In this document: positions 13,235 to 23,599 of the stretch, piece after piece
How positions within the stretch are numbered: the stretch's first letter is position 1
Layout: each line of letters begins with the position of its first letter
Assembly: GCA_965153455.1 (NCBI GenBank)
Contig: OZ234499.1
Coordinates: 9,668,271-9,732,270, forward strand
DNA: 64,000 bases
Origin: Sphagnum compactum
Taxonomy: Eukaryota > Bryophyta > Sphagnopsida > Sphagnales
Reading direction: 5' to 3'
Notes under the pieces: model-generated
The model's input: only the letters and a program-made list of their open reading frames with translations
What the model was told of the DNA's origin: nothing
Databases searched by the model: none
Translations under genes and position numbers: made by a program

Positions 13235-13457
13235 TCCATTATGTATTTGCTCTTATGTGCTGGCTTTTTGTGTGTGTGTGTACCAGGGATATGGATCAGT
13301 ATGTGGAATTGATGATGTGGACTTAGGACCACCAATGTCTATGTCTGGTGCACAGATCCGCCACTCTCCTTGCCATCCTGTTTACTTCTTCTCCCTTGCC
13401 CTTGGCTGTTTGATTCTATGTGCATTGAGAGACGATATGCACATCATGCTGATATGA
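11003..13457 (+). CDS. Pectate lyase-like protein (PL1 family), secreted, six coding exons
   Basis: Coding exons: 11003-11217, 11335-11986, 12120-12223, 12437-12575, 12794-13018, 13287-13457. Phases agree and give about 501 residues. The N-terminus has a hydrophobic signal-peptide-like segment after MASSSSACR (Met at 11003 or 11015). Plant PL1 landmarks follow: [80 protein letters not shown] and [17 protein letters not shown]. Family enzymes cleave de-esterified pectin by beta-elimination in the cell wall and need calcium. The Arg-rich RMPR segment that normally carries the catalytic base is kept. However, the usual C-A-D-G-L-x-D block reads CAHLLIG at residues 263-269, so two acidic, probably calcium-binding residues are lost, and the usual HSD after LLG reads AHPED. 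Activity is therefore doubtful. The last exon adds a hydrophobic C-terminal tail like that of GPI-anchored PMR6-type members. Without that splice the protein ends at 13036. Confidence 0.87.
12576..12793 (+). other. GC-AG intron in the pectate lyase-like gene
   Basis: The exon ends ACT AAA GAG and the next bases are GCAAGA. The next exon starts GTTACCAAGCGC after CACAG. Joining them restores the family sequence KEVTKR, and this is a common intron position in plant pectate lyase genes. AG|GCAAG is the usual consensus of GC-type donors. Reading on to the next GT would insert about 16 unrelated residues. Confidence 0.85.
13202..13230. repeat. (GA)n microsatellite in the last intron
   Basis: About 14 GA units lie in the intron 13019-13286, upstream of the pyrimidine/TG-rich tract and the AG acceptor of the final exon. 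Confidence 0.95.
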
Positions 13458-14668
13458 TTTTGAAAACTTTGAAAACCTGAAGATTGGAGTTTTCTCTCAA
13501 GTGCTTTTTGACAACTGTCTTTTGGAAGAATCATGAAAACTATGCCACAACAGAGATTGTCCGTCTTGAGGAGCAGCACAACCATGATGGGTGGTTGGCA
13601 AATTCTTGACAAATTTCAAATTTCTGTCTTCACCACCAAGTGCTGTTCACAACAAACATTGATATTAGTTTAAAAATGAAAACTATTTGGCTTTAGCTTT
13701 CGGTTATGCATTAAATGAGCTATATCTGATTTCTGACCTACCTAAGGCAAAAAAAAAATGCCCCATTGTGTAGGCAGCTGTTTTGTCCATTGAGAACTAA
13801 GAAACATTGGTGAAATATTTTTTCAATGCTCATCAAGAGCAATGGAATGAAACTTACAACAGTTGGTTTTGTCATGCTAAGTTGAAATGTCTAGGACTGA
13901 TGATATTTTGAGCTTGGGTCTCAGGGTACACATGTTTTCCAAGCCTCAAACTGATTACATGCGAACTTCAGCACTGCTAATATTTAAGCACTGCAATAGA
14001 TTGTTACTTTATACATGTCAAGAGCTTAGATCAGCTCTGCCACAGTAGTTCTCATGTCAAAGATTAATTATATACTTTTTCTCAACCACACCCATAAAAC
14101 TGGTAGGAGACTCACCTGGACCAATCAAACCATCTAGCCAATCAACAGCAGTTGTCTGGTTTTGCTGCACCCTTTGCCAGCGTCTGCAACCTGTACATAA
14201 ATACAGGCCCAAAACCATTTTGCTGAGCCAAACTGGTCTGTTGTCTCCATCCAAAATTTGCTGTACAGTGCACCTGTGGAGTTGCTCTTCAAACATATAT
14301 GACCAAACCAAAATTTTTGCAGTCCCGTTATTTATTTTTATAAGCAGAGGTAGCAACTGCAGGAAGAAACATTATCATGCCAAGAATGAAATGGTAAAGT
14401 TTGCAAAGCCTTGGTGCTTCAAAATACCTCCCATCTTCCAATGGTGAGAAGCAATTCTTATGGCAGCTTTTTACTGATCCTTGATTGTGTTTTCTTGTTA
14501 CAAAAGGCAATGGCATTGGCAATTTCCACAGAATCATCCTCTGCTCCATACAGAGGGGATGCACTTTTCCTTGGTTGCTCCCCTCCTCTAAATAAGGGCA
14601 GTTATAATTACCTGTGCAGACCAGATATGGTCAACCGCATGTGAGTGAGCAATTGAAGTTCTAAGAAT
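13458..14668. other. Spacer between convergent genes
   Basis: It holds the 3' untranslated regions of both neighbouring genes and an exon-like repeat block at about 14105-14240 described separately. No other gene is supported. Confidence 0.6.
14105..14240 (-). repeat. Exon-like dispersed block, copy 1 (partner near 60.0 kb)
   Basis: Read on the minus strand, this block encodes TAVDWLDGLIGPG followed immediately by a GTGAGT donor-like sequence. The 59965-60080 block encodes KAVDWLDSLIGPG, also followed by GTGAGT. Sequence beyond the exon side (around GAGCCAAACTGG / GAGCTAAACTGG) is similar too, so a genomic piece was copied, not only a coding motif. I do not recognise the protein. It may be an exon captured by a mobile element or a fragment of a duplicated gene. 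Confidence 0.65.
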
Positions 14669-17317
14669 CTAATTGCCTTGATCACAACTCTCAAGTTGCA
14701 AAAGCCTCTCATCTAACCACCTTATAATGTCTTGTGTGACTTCTTCCTTCTGCAGTTCAAACAAAATGTCATGTAACAAACCATCATAAAGAATTATGTT
14801 CTTATGTTTGGTTGAAGCTTGGTCATAGAGCTCTTGAGATCCCTTGGGATCAGTCACTTGGTCATCAGAACCTTGAAGAACCAACAATGGGATGCTCACA
14901 TTAGTTAGCCTCCTCAGTAGGTAACTACTCAATTGAAGAATTTCAGTCCCTGTCCGGATTCGAATAGGCCCTGTATAAACTAATGGGTCAGTGTATTTCG
15001 CCACTAGGGCTGCTGGATCACGACACACAGCCAGTCGCCTGTTTGCACCACGAAATTGATACCTTGGAAGTAAGACAGAGAAAAGAGGAGCAACCGCCTG
15101 AAGAATGCAAGTCAAGAAAATTTTCAGAGGTGAGCTAATAATGCATTACTATCACAATAGAGTGGGAAGATATAAACAGCTCCAGTCCTAAAAAGAGGGA
15201 AATGCTTGTAAGATACAGACAACACTCAGTGCTCTAATGTAAAGGAGTGAACAAGTCAAAGACTGAAACAGCGAGTGGTCAGGAAGAAGAGATGGCTACC
15301 CCAATCACAGGATGCGCAGGCTTCACTTTCACAGCCACAGACGACACCACAACTCCCTGGAGTTCCTTCTCCATGTCAGGTTGTGAGGCCACCTGCCAAA
15401 AGAAGAAACTTTTATTGGTAAAAATCCTAAATTTGTAAGGACTGGGGAGTCTTCAGGCACAGAAGTAGGGATCACACAGCAAATAACATTCACCCCATGA
15501 CTTGAGTTAGCTGTTGTACAATACTGATCACTCAGGCAGTTGATCTGCAAAAGCAACAGTAACTGATTTGCCGTCATATTCTGAAGGTGCTTGTATCATG
15601 GAGGAGATGTTGAGAAAGACAAACAGAAACAGGAAAAAGACAAATGATAATGCTGGCATTCTCATAGAGTATAGAAGATGATCAGTACCTTCAGAGCAAT
15701 TGCCCCACCTGTTGAGTGTCCAAACAGAAAGCATGGAATGCCTGGATACTCAGCTGCTACTCTTCTATAGTACTCTTTCTGCATGCAACCCAAAAGAGCT
15801 CAATCAGTGAACCTTCTGTAAAGAACTCACCCTCAATGTCCAGGGAGAACAGCTACAAGCCCAGGTTTACATGTTTATACCTCACATGCAAAAGAGAGCC
15901 CAACAACTCCAACTATGGCTAATGAACCTGCTCCAACACTACCTTCAAGACTACTGCAACTCAACAAACAGTAAACTCTTCTGATGTAGCATACCACATC
16001 TGAAACTACATGGTCAAGTGATTGCACATAACCATGCAACCCATCACTTCCTCCATGTCCTGCACAAACAGTCCAAACATCATTACAGTACTCTGCAATG
16101 TAATTTCCCCTCAGAAGGGATTCAGTTGCAGAAACACATGGAAAGAGACCAGGACAAGAAGGAATCTCCTTACCAATCCAATCCATGCCAAAGACTCCAT
16201 AGCCTTGAAAATTGAGCTGAATTGCAAATTGTGCATACCGCCCACTGTCACAGAAAATCAAAAAACAAGCATTAAAAATAACAAATGTAAGTAAAACTGG
16301 GAGCAAAACACAGAAAAAGGTTCCCACTCAAAGTACTAATTGTACCTGTGTTCATTAAGTCCATGAATCAGAACCAACAATCCTCTGCAACCAAACCAAC
16401 GATATCACCACTTTATGAGAACATGCAACTCCAGAGAAAGCATTGAAAAAATTTGCAAGCTGCATTAGAACAGTTCCACAAAGGTGAAGCCCCTGCCAAG
16501 ACCAATTTTTTGGTCATGTTCCTTCCAACATGCTTCTGCTTTATTTTTGTTTTAGCAGATGGAACTTAGCTGTGAGATGAGAGTTTATTCCACAAGCTGA
16601 AGATTTGACCATCAATCAATCAAAGTGTGCATGAGCTAACAACAAACTTCCAGTCACAGCTTGAAACCCTAAAACTGCATTCCAACTGACTGATGTTCCC
16701 CTGGCACAATCAAGCTAACATCCCATGTCATTGTCATTGGTTCATTTGATGCCCACGTTGTGAGCTTGATTTTCTCCTCAAAATTCTTTGATAGAGCTTC
16801 TTAGCTCTTGAATTGGAAGAAATTCGTCTTGGAGACATGATACAAAAAGCTTGAACTCAAAACCCTAATTCTTGATCCCTTCCCACCAATTCCACAAAAT
16901 TGCCCTCTTTGTCCATCTTTCTTCTTCTTCTTGGTAATATCGCTGCAAAAAAACGGTTGATGCTTTTGTTGAGAGTTTGGGAATCGTTGCCACTACCTAC
17001 TATCCCTCAAGAAACAGCTGCAGAATTTTCTAGCATCAATCAATGGGGTTTGGGTTTTCTTACTTGATGGAATGATCAGGAGCTGCAGGAGTCCAGGACT
17101 GGGTGAAGATGGTCTGTCCCCGCGAATTGACAAAAGGGACGACACGTCTTTCAGTGTCTGGATCCTCCACAGTTGGTTTAAGCGCAAGATCTCGACGAAG
17201 CTTGTAGTTCTCGACAACGCGGGAGACGGAAAAAAGAAAAGAAAAGAAAAAAAAAGCGACTTCAAAAGAGAAGAGAAGACAACAACGGGAGAAAGTATCA
17301 ACAAAAGACATAAGCAA
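14669..17317 (-). CDS. Monoacylglycerol lipase-like alpha/beta hydrolase, seven coding exons
   Basis: Coding exons, 5' to 3' on the minus strand: 17317-17064, 16384-16346 (only 39 bp), 16244-16174, 16059-15995, 15778-15689, 15392-15300, 15097-14669. Phases agree and give 346 residues, normal for the family. The fold is shown by GLLVLIHGLNEHSGRYA (oxyanion HG region), the nucleophile elbow GHSTGG with Ser165, the acid segment GSDDQVTDP (Asp283 likely) and the catalytic His313 in LLHDILFE. Plant members hydrolyse monoacylglycerols, lysophospholipids or, in one branch, caffeoyl-shikimate; the substrate cannot be read from sequence. The first exon begins with a strongly hydrophobic stretch before the conserved RRDLALKP region, suggesting a membrane anchor or an N-terminal targeting segment. 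The true start could lie further in or in another exon. The gene is convergent with the pectate lyase-like gene. Confidence 0.92.
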
Positions 17318-17319
17318 AC

Positions 17320-19500
17320 AGATATCAAAATTATTCTGAAGAAGGAGAACTTAGTAGAAGAAGCAAACATCAAATAATGAGAAAAAATCCCAAACAAGAA
17401 AGGAGAAAGCAAAGAGAAAAGCAAACAAATATGAGAGAAAATCGGGAGCAAAAAAACGTCAGCAAAAGGAGAGAGAGATGAGAGAGAGAGAGAGAGATGT
17501 GAGTCCGGAACAGCAAGAAACGGAACCTAAAGAAAAGCGCAAAAACAGGCCCCCAAAAACAACAAAACAAAAAAAAACTCTGCAAAAGCGCAAGTGAAGA
17601 TCAGTGTTTTTTTTTTCCTTTTTCGAGAAATTTTGTCGTTTTCTTCAGACAAAAAAAGAATTGGGGGAATTTTTCGGATTTTGTTTTGGTGTAAATTCGA
17701 CTCGTTTCGCCACTTTTGGGGGAAAATTTCGCCAGATTCTAGATATTGCAAAATTGGAAGAATTTTTTCTTTAAAAACGCCCCCTCCTGATTAAAAAAAC
17801 TCCTTTTTTATTTTTGTGTATTTTGAGGCATCTCCCCCCAACAGAAGAAGGAGCCCAGGGGGTTTATGATGCTGGGGGGAGTTCCCCCAATTTTATATGT
17901 TCCCACGTTCCCATGGGAATCTTTCTTTTCTACAAAATGAGGAAATACCTTGAGTCTAGTGTTCCTTCCCAGTGGCCCATCTACGTAGGTGAGAGGAGGA
18001 CAACATTTGTCAAATCATATGGGATAAAACAGAGGTGCTATTGGGAACGTGTTGAGGAACACATCGAAAACACGAGGAACAAATTGGGAACGTGATGGGA
18101 GCCCATTGGGAACATGATGAGAACACATTAGGAATGAGGGAAAATGTGGAATTCCATGAAAAGGAGAAGGAATCAAACAAGGGGAACATTCCTCCATATT
18201 CCATTCTTCTCAGAAGCTCCATTGCCAACACTAACACATTCCTCTTTCTTTTTCCAAACACAGACTTTGAAAGAGAAGGTGATTTCGGTGTAGGGTAAAG
18301 CCTGAGCATTGGAAATGATGAAAACCCATGCCAATCATAAATAAACCAAAGCACCCAAAAAAAGGGGGAATACAAAGAACAAAAACGGAAGGACCCATGT
18401 CCAAGAAGACAAAAGAATCGCCTAAGAAGGTGAACCACAAAGGGAACATCAAGTTCCCAAACCCCCTCCCCTCGCAAGAAGCATATCAAATTTGAAAGGT
18501 GATTTCAGTCATAAAGCATGACGCAAGGTTCTTCTTTAGGTACGTGCTAGGTACCTAGGCAAAACACCTAGTGGGTATTAGCTAGGTAGGTAGATAGTAT
18601 ATACATGTTGATGGTTGGTACATAGCTTATGATCATTAGTAGCTATGGCTTAGGAATATAATGAAAACTTGTTTTCAATCCACACACATCATTCATCATG
18701 TGTGCATTGGGTTGTGCTAGCCTTTTAATTTTTAAAGTTTTAAAAAAAAATTGAGCGGGTAGCTCTTACAAATGTAATTTTAATGCATATTTGACAATAT
18801 TATAAATGTCATATTGTGAGACTTCTAGCTAAACAAAGCTTGAATAAATAATTACACTAGATATGTGCAAGAAAAAAATATTATTACAAGTTGACGAGAT
18901 ATGTAAATTTACACTTCCAAAAATTGGCAATATGTATAAAGGATAATTTAAAATATGGCTATGGAGCCCATCCATGATAATGCACTATGGCTATCTATGT
19001 GCTAAAAAAACCTTCAAGCATACATGAAAAGAGGCCTCATTCATCGTTGGGTGATTGTTTCACAACAAGAATGACACACAAGCTCAAACACAATGGAATT
19101 TAGACTCTAGACATACATATGACACACAAGTTCAAACACAATGGAGTTTAAACTTTAGACATACATATGACACATGAGTTCAATTTATTCAAACATTGGG
19201 CAATGGACAATGGACATTGGAGGACAATAGACACTAGTGACTAAGCTCAAATAGGGGACACTCAAACAAATAGATACAAACCTTCAAACTTAAACCCATG
19301 ACTCAAACACAGATTTCAAAGGTTTTCTTAGACTTAGATTTCAAATTCAAACATGTCACCTCAAACACTAACTAGGCACTAGATAGACAGATAAACATAA
19401 GTTCAAACTTCAAACACTTAAGACATTCAAGGACATAAATTAAAATGGTAAACAAACAAATAGACCTTCAAACTCAAACCTTCAAACTAAGTACATCATG
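17320..19500. other. Upstream region of the hydrolase gene and AT-rich spacer
   Basis: The first few hundred bases are A/G-rich on the plus strand and should contain the promoter and leader of the minus-strand hydrolase gene. Beyond about 18.5 kb the DNA is AT-rich spacer. A frame of 159 codons on the minus strand at 18010-18489 has no recognisable similarity and overlaps other frames, so I do not call it a gene. Confidence 0.5.
19071..19185 (+). repeat. 48-bp tandem repeat, about 2.3 copies
   Basis: Units start with ATGACACA at 19071, 19119 and 19167, spaced 48 bp. The first two copies share ATGACACACAAG and CAAACACAATGGA. The last copy is partial. Confidence 0.8.
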
Positions 19501-19564
19501 TGTTTCCATTACCTAGAACCAAACACAAGACACATAACACTACAACATTGGAAAAAGTAAATGA

Positions 19565-20030
19565 TACACATGTAAGGATTCACACCATACAAAGAATTAG
19601 AAGTGGACAAGCTAAGTGCATATTTATACAACTTATAATGAAACATCAAACACAAAATATGTCTATTTACGGAATAGGTGTAAGGATTCACATCATACAA
19701 AACATTAAAAGTTGAGAAGTCAACTACATATTTTTCTAGCACTTAGAATGAAACACAAAGCACTATAACAACAAAATGAAACACATGTGTAAGGATTCAC
19801 ATCATATAAAACACTAGAAGTGGACAAGCTAAATACATGTTTAGACGCAACATATAATGAAACACATAACATTAGTAGAATAAATTAATGAGACACATTA
19901 CACATAACATTAGAATATTTAAACAAAACACATGTGTACAAGGATTCATACCCTGAAAAACACTAGAAGTTGACATGTTAAGTACATGTTTCCACAACTT
20001 ATAATGAAACACAAAACACATTATAATATA
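19565..20030 (+). repeat. Degenerate tandem array, unit about 110 bp, four copies plus one distant
   Basis: Units share AAGGATTCA, a block like ACACTAGAAGTGGACAAGCTAA, and ATAATGAAACAC. They start near 19570, 19680, 19788 and 19935. A fifth related unit is near 20655-20750, past a spacer. Divergence of 15-30 % by eye suggests an old minisatellite. Frames running through it are repeats, not genes. Confidence 0.75.
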
Positions 20031-20039
20031 CTTTTACAA

Positions 20040-22790
20040 AAGTCACAATGGTGGTTTTTGTTTGGGTTAGACAAGTCTTATTATACAGAACTCAAATGCA
20101 TTAGAAAAAAAAATTTAAGTAAAAATGAAAAAGTGAAGTTTATATTTGAATCTTCTCGACTCTAAAAAGAAAACACCAAAAAAATAAATAGTTAATAAAA
20201 ATGGACTTTACAATATCAGGTTCATATAATATCACAAGCTAAAAATAATTATGCTTATGAATTTTTTTCTTCTAGTGGAATTGGAAGACACGTTCAAAAC
20301 TTTGGGAGACCTCATTTTGAAAACTTAACATTTAAGATGAAATAATCAAATAACAAAAGGCCTCTCATTCTTTTTAAGATTCAAAATGAAAACCTTAACA
20401 TCGTAAAGAATCATAAAATCCATTTAGATATGTAAACTAATTTTTTCAAGGCCCATATTTTTAGAGATGTTTTTAAAAGATTTAAGTTGGAGTGATATGA
20501 ACTTGGACATGGGAATAAATGTTAACCTCAACATCATTTGATGTTTTTATTGAAAAATACATTGGATTTGGATTTTTAAAATGAACTTTCAACTACCCAT
20601 TTTGGTCCACCTTACAATGCTTTCACCCGTAACACTAGAACAATTAAATAAAACAAACATGTGCAAGGATTCAAACCTTACAAGACTCAAAAAGTTCACA
20701 AGTACATGTTTACACAACTTACAATATTGAAACACAAAACATGTAATGTTGAAACAACCAAATGAAACGCGTGCAACCTAATCCTTAAACCACATGTAAT
20801 ATATTTATGTTTTGGAGAATGCAACTAGCATGTACATGTTTGATGACCACTTGAACATTATAAATAATGGGAAAGAAAAAAAATTAGTCTAACCAACTCA
20901 TAGCTTTGACATTGAAAGTCTATTCTTGGAAGATGGTCTACACCAATGTTCTAAGAAATCCTTGTGTTTTTTCAAGCTAAACCATTAGCCATTGTCAATA
21001 GGTTGTAAAATAAGGTTGGTGGCGGATGTTGTAACCTTTATTTGAATTTTGCAACAAGCTTGGTTTGATTGCCTTGGGAATGAAGGAAGTCAACAAATAA
21101 ATGTTTCAATCATACTTGATTTCCACATGTAACAACATCCACTAAGTCCATTGCCAAGTAATGAACTTGATCCTCCATATCTTCTTGCATAAGGGCGACA
21201 ATCTTCCAAGTAGGAGGTGAAATCAATCCCATGTTGGGCATTGTTGAATGGTTAGCACTTAACATGTTTTGTAAGCCTCCTTGGGCGCCCTCCACGATCA
21301 AAACCTTACAATTGTGCCTTTTGCAAATGCAGTGTGTAGGAACATCAACATTTTCAAGGCATGCTTATTGATGTTCTCATGTTGAGTAGGAAGGCAATTG
21401 CATGATGTCCACTCAAAAGTTAGGTTGTGGATTGTATATTGAATGTGTGGTTGTTTGAAAAAGGTTACAAATGTTGGTTACCTATCATACCTCATTAATG
21501 TTTCGAGCTTCCAATAAAACCCCAAATACAAAAAAATGTTGTTATTTATTATTAACAAAACCATAACCCTTGCATAAGCTTTAGTACCAATAGTGAATGA
21601 ATACATCTCCAATAAGCTCATGGATGCACCAATTCAAATGATGTCCAACCGTCATGTTTTCCTCAACTTTTAGCCAAACCTTTAGTGTTGGCAAGTAGTT
21701 TTCAGTTGTTGCATTGGTGTCTTGCCCAACATATGGCAAATTTTTTACCCAACTACCCACATATGAATTTCAAACAACCAAATTTTGTGCACATAATCTC
21801 AAAACACATATGTTGTAAAATATTTGAAGGTCAAAGATTTCACCTTGCCTATGGCCCATGCCTTAAACTAGCTCTAGATGGACCTTCCATATCAAGGGAG
21901 AAAATGCTTTATAAATTTTATTAAAGGAAAAAAATGAAAAAATCACCATATTTTGTCAAGTTCACTAAGTTAGATTGCCATAATGTGATGTAAACTTTAA
22001 CCTAGATTGCCTATTGTAATTGGTTGTGATGTAAAGCCCATTGTTAGCTTGCATTATTAGATTTAAGTTGATCACTAAACAACTCCATGAATAATATATC
22101 TTTTGCCAACAAACCACGATATGTTACAAATTTTTGTCATCATTACTTGCAATGAATATGGAGCAATCATCGCCATTTTTAGCAATGAGTACTAAAAGTT
22201 GAAGAGCAACAAAAGACTTGTGGGATTATGATGTGAAGCAATGGGGGTGCATTTTTCATCATTGAATTGAATTTTTTGTGAATCGCAAATGTAAACAAAT
22301 TTTGAAATGCAAGTATGGTTTCAACTTTTTCATCATGCATTTTCTTTTTGTTGTTCTTTTTATGTTCTTTTCGGTCATATGTTTTGTCACCTATGAATGT
22401 GTTTTGAAGTTTTCTATCATATGTTGTGTAAATGTAATGGTTTCAACATGGAGTAGGAAGTGTAAAGTAAATAATGTCTTGCCTCTTTTTTTCAAGTCTA
22501 CTCGAAATCTTGGTGATTCATTTCATCTAGTGATCCCATTTAAATTTCAACCAATCCCATCTTCTAAGGTGAGCTTGAACATAAGCAAGGTTGATTCTAA
22601 ATCATAATCAAAACACAACAATCTTATGGTGCAATTGGTGTGCTTTAATGGTTTCTTTATTTTCATTCTTCCTATTACACTTAACATGTGAAATGCACAT
22701 TTTGCCATATGAAGATTTAGTCATTGTTGAAGAAGCCTAAAAAAACAACAATGCTTCTCGCAAGTGTAGAAAGTTTTGAGTAACACAATT
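20040..22790. other. Intergenic spacer
   Basis: AT-rich DNA with short unrelated frames on both strands. Nothing here resembles a known protein or RNA gene. Confidence 0.5.
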
Positions 22791-22803
22791 TTCATGGGTA
22801 GAA

Positions 22804-23590
22804 ATGTTCAAGAATGATTCAAGAGAAACTAATCTTGTGAAATGCATTGTGTGTGTGGCTGTGAAGGGAAAGGATGTCATTTTGGGTTTGAAATGTAACA
22901 CACTTGAAAAGCATGCAAGAAAGACAAATGTTATTTGGGACATGTCACATTTGGGCAAGAAGGAAGGGGAATTTTATTTGAACAAGAAATGTAGCCATGC
23001 CAAAAATGAAATAACATATTTTCAACATAATCATCAATGTTTCTAACATTTCATATCGTGAACACTATGGGGATTTATTATCCATAATATTGGCTTCAAG
23101 GTGATGCAAAGGAGAATTTCAACCATCATTTTGAATTGATCAAATCACATTATCGCAGAGAGTGATGTTTGGAACCTATCATAATTTTAGGGGCAAGAAC
23201 ATTATTGGAAGTAGCCAGGATTTGTCCATCCATTTTATTTGCAAGTGGTTTAAGTATGCAATTCATCATATTCAAGATGACCATGAAGTCCAATGTTGCC
23301 ACTACAATGGAGGTTCCATTTCATGTCAATCTTTTAATGCAACTTTAGTGAACATTTGAGGCTTTCTATATCTTAAGGCATTCATTTTTCAAACTGAGAG
23401 AAATTGCAATGGTGCAGATGTTAGGGTTAATGGAAGATGAATGGACATTTTCCACCTTCTCTTTCATGAAATCAAAGTTGAGGAACTATTTCAATGAGCA
23501 CCTGCACACTATTGTTGGGATATATTCCCAAACTTTCCACATTTTGAATACCTTCCTATATGAGGCATCTTACGATGTTTAGAAAGACTC
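22804..23590 (+). pseudogene. Broken hAT-like transposase (BED-type finger and C-terminal fragment)
   Basis: At 22804-23046 an open frame carries a BED-type zinc-finger pattern: CIVCVAVKGKD, then KCNTLEKHARK, then CSHAKNE. This resembles the finger found in many plant hAT-like transposases. About 400 bp further, starting at 23439, another frame reads DEWTFSTFSFMKSKLRNYFN and continues to a stop near 23581. This resembles the C-terminal dimerisation segment of the same class. The stretch between is too short for the catalytic domain and full of stops. The whole is an internally deleted, dead element. I did not identify terminal inverted repeats. Confidence 0.55.
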
Positions 23591-23599
23591 AAAAAAACT

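Noticed and set aside
18010-18489. 159-codon minus-strand frame
   Set aside because: No recognisable domain, overlaps other frames of similar length, and the Ser/Phe/Cys-rich composition matches a reverse-complemented A/G-rich tract.
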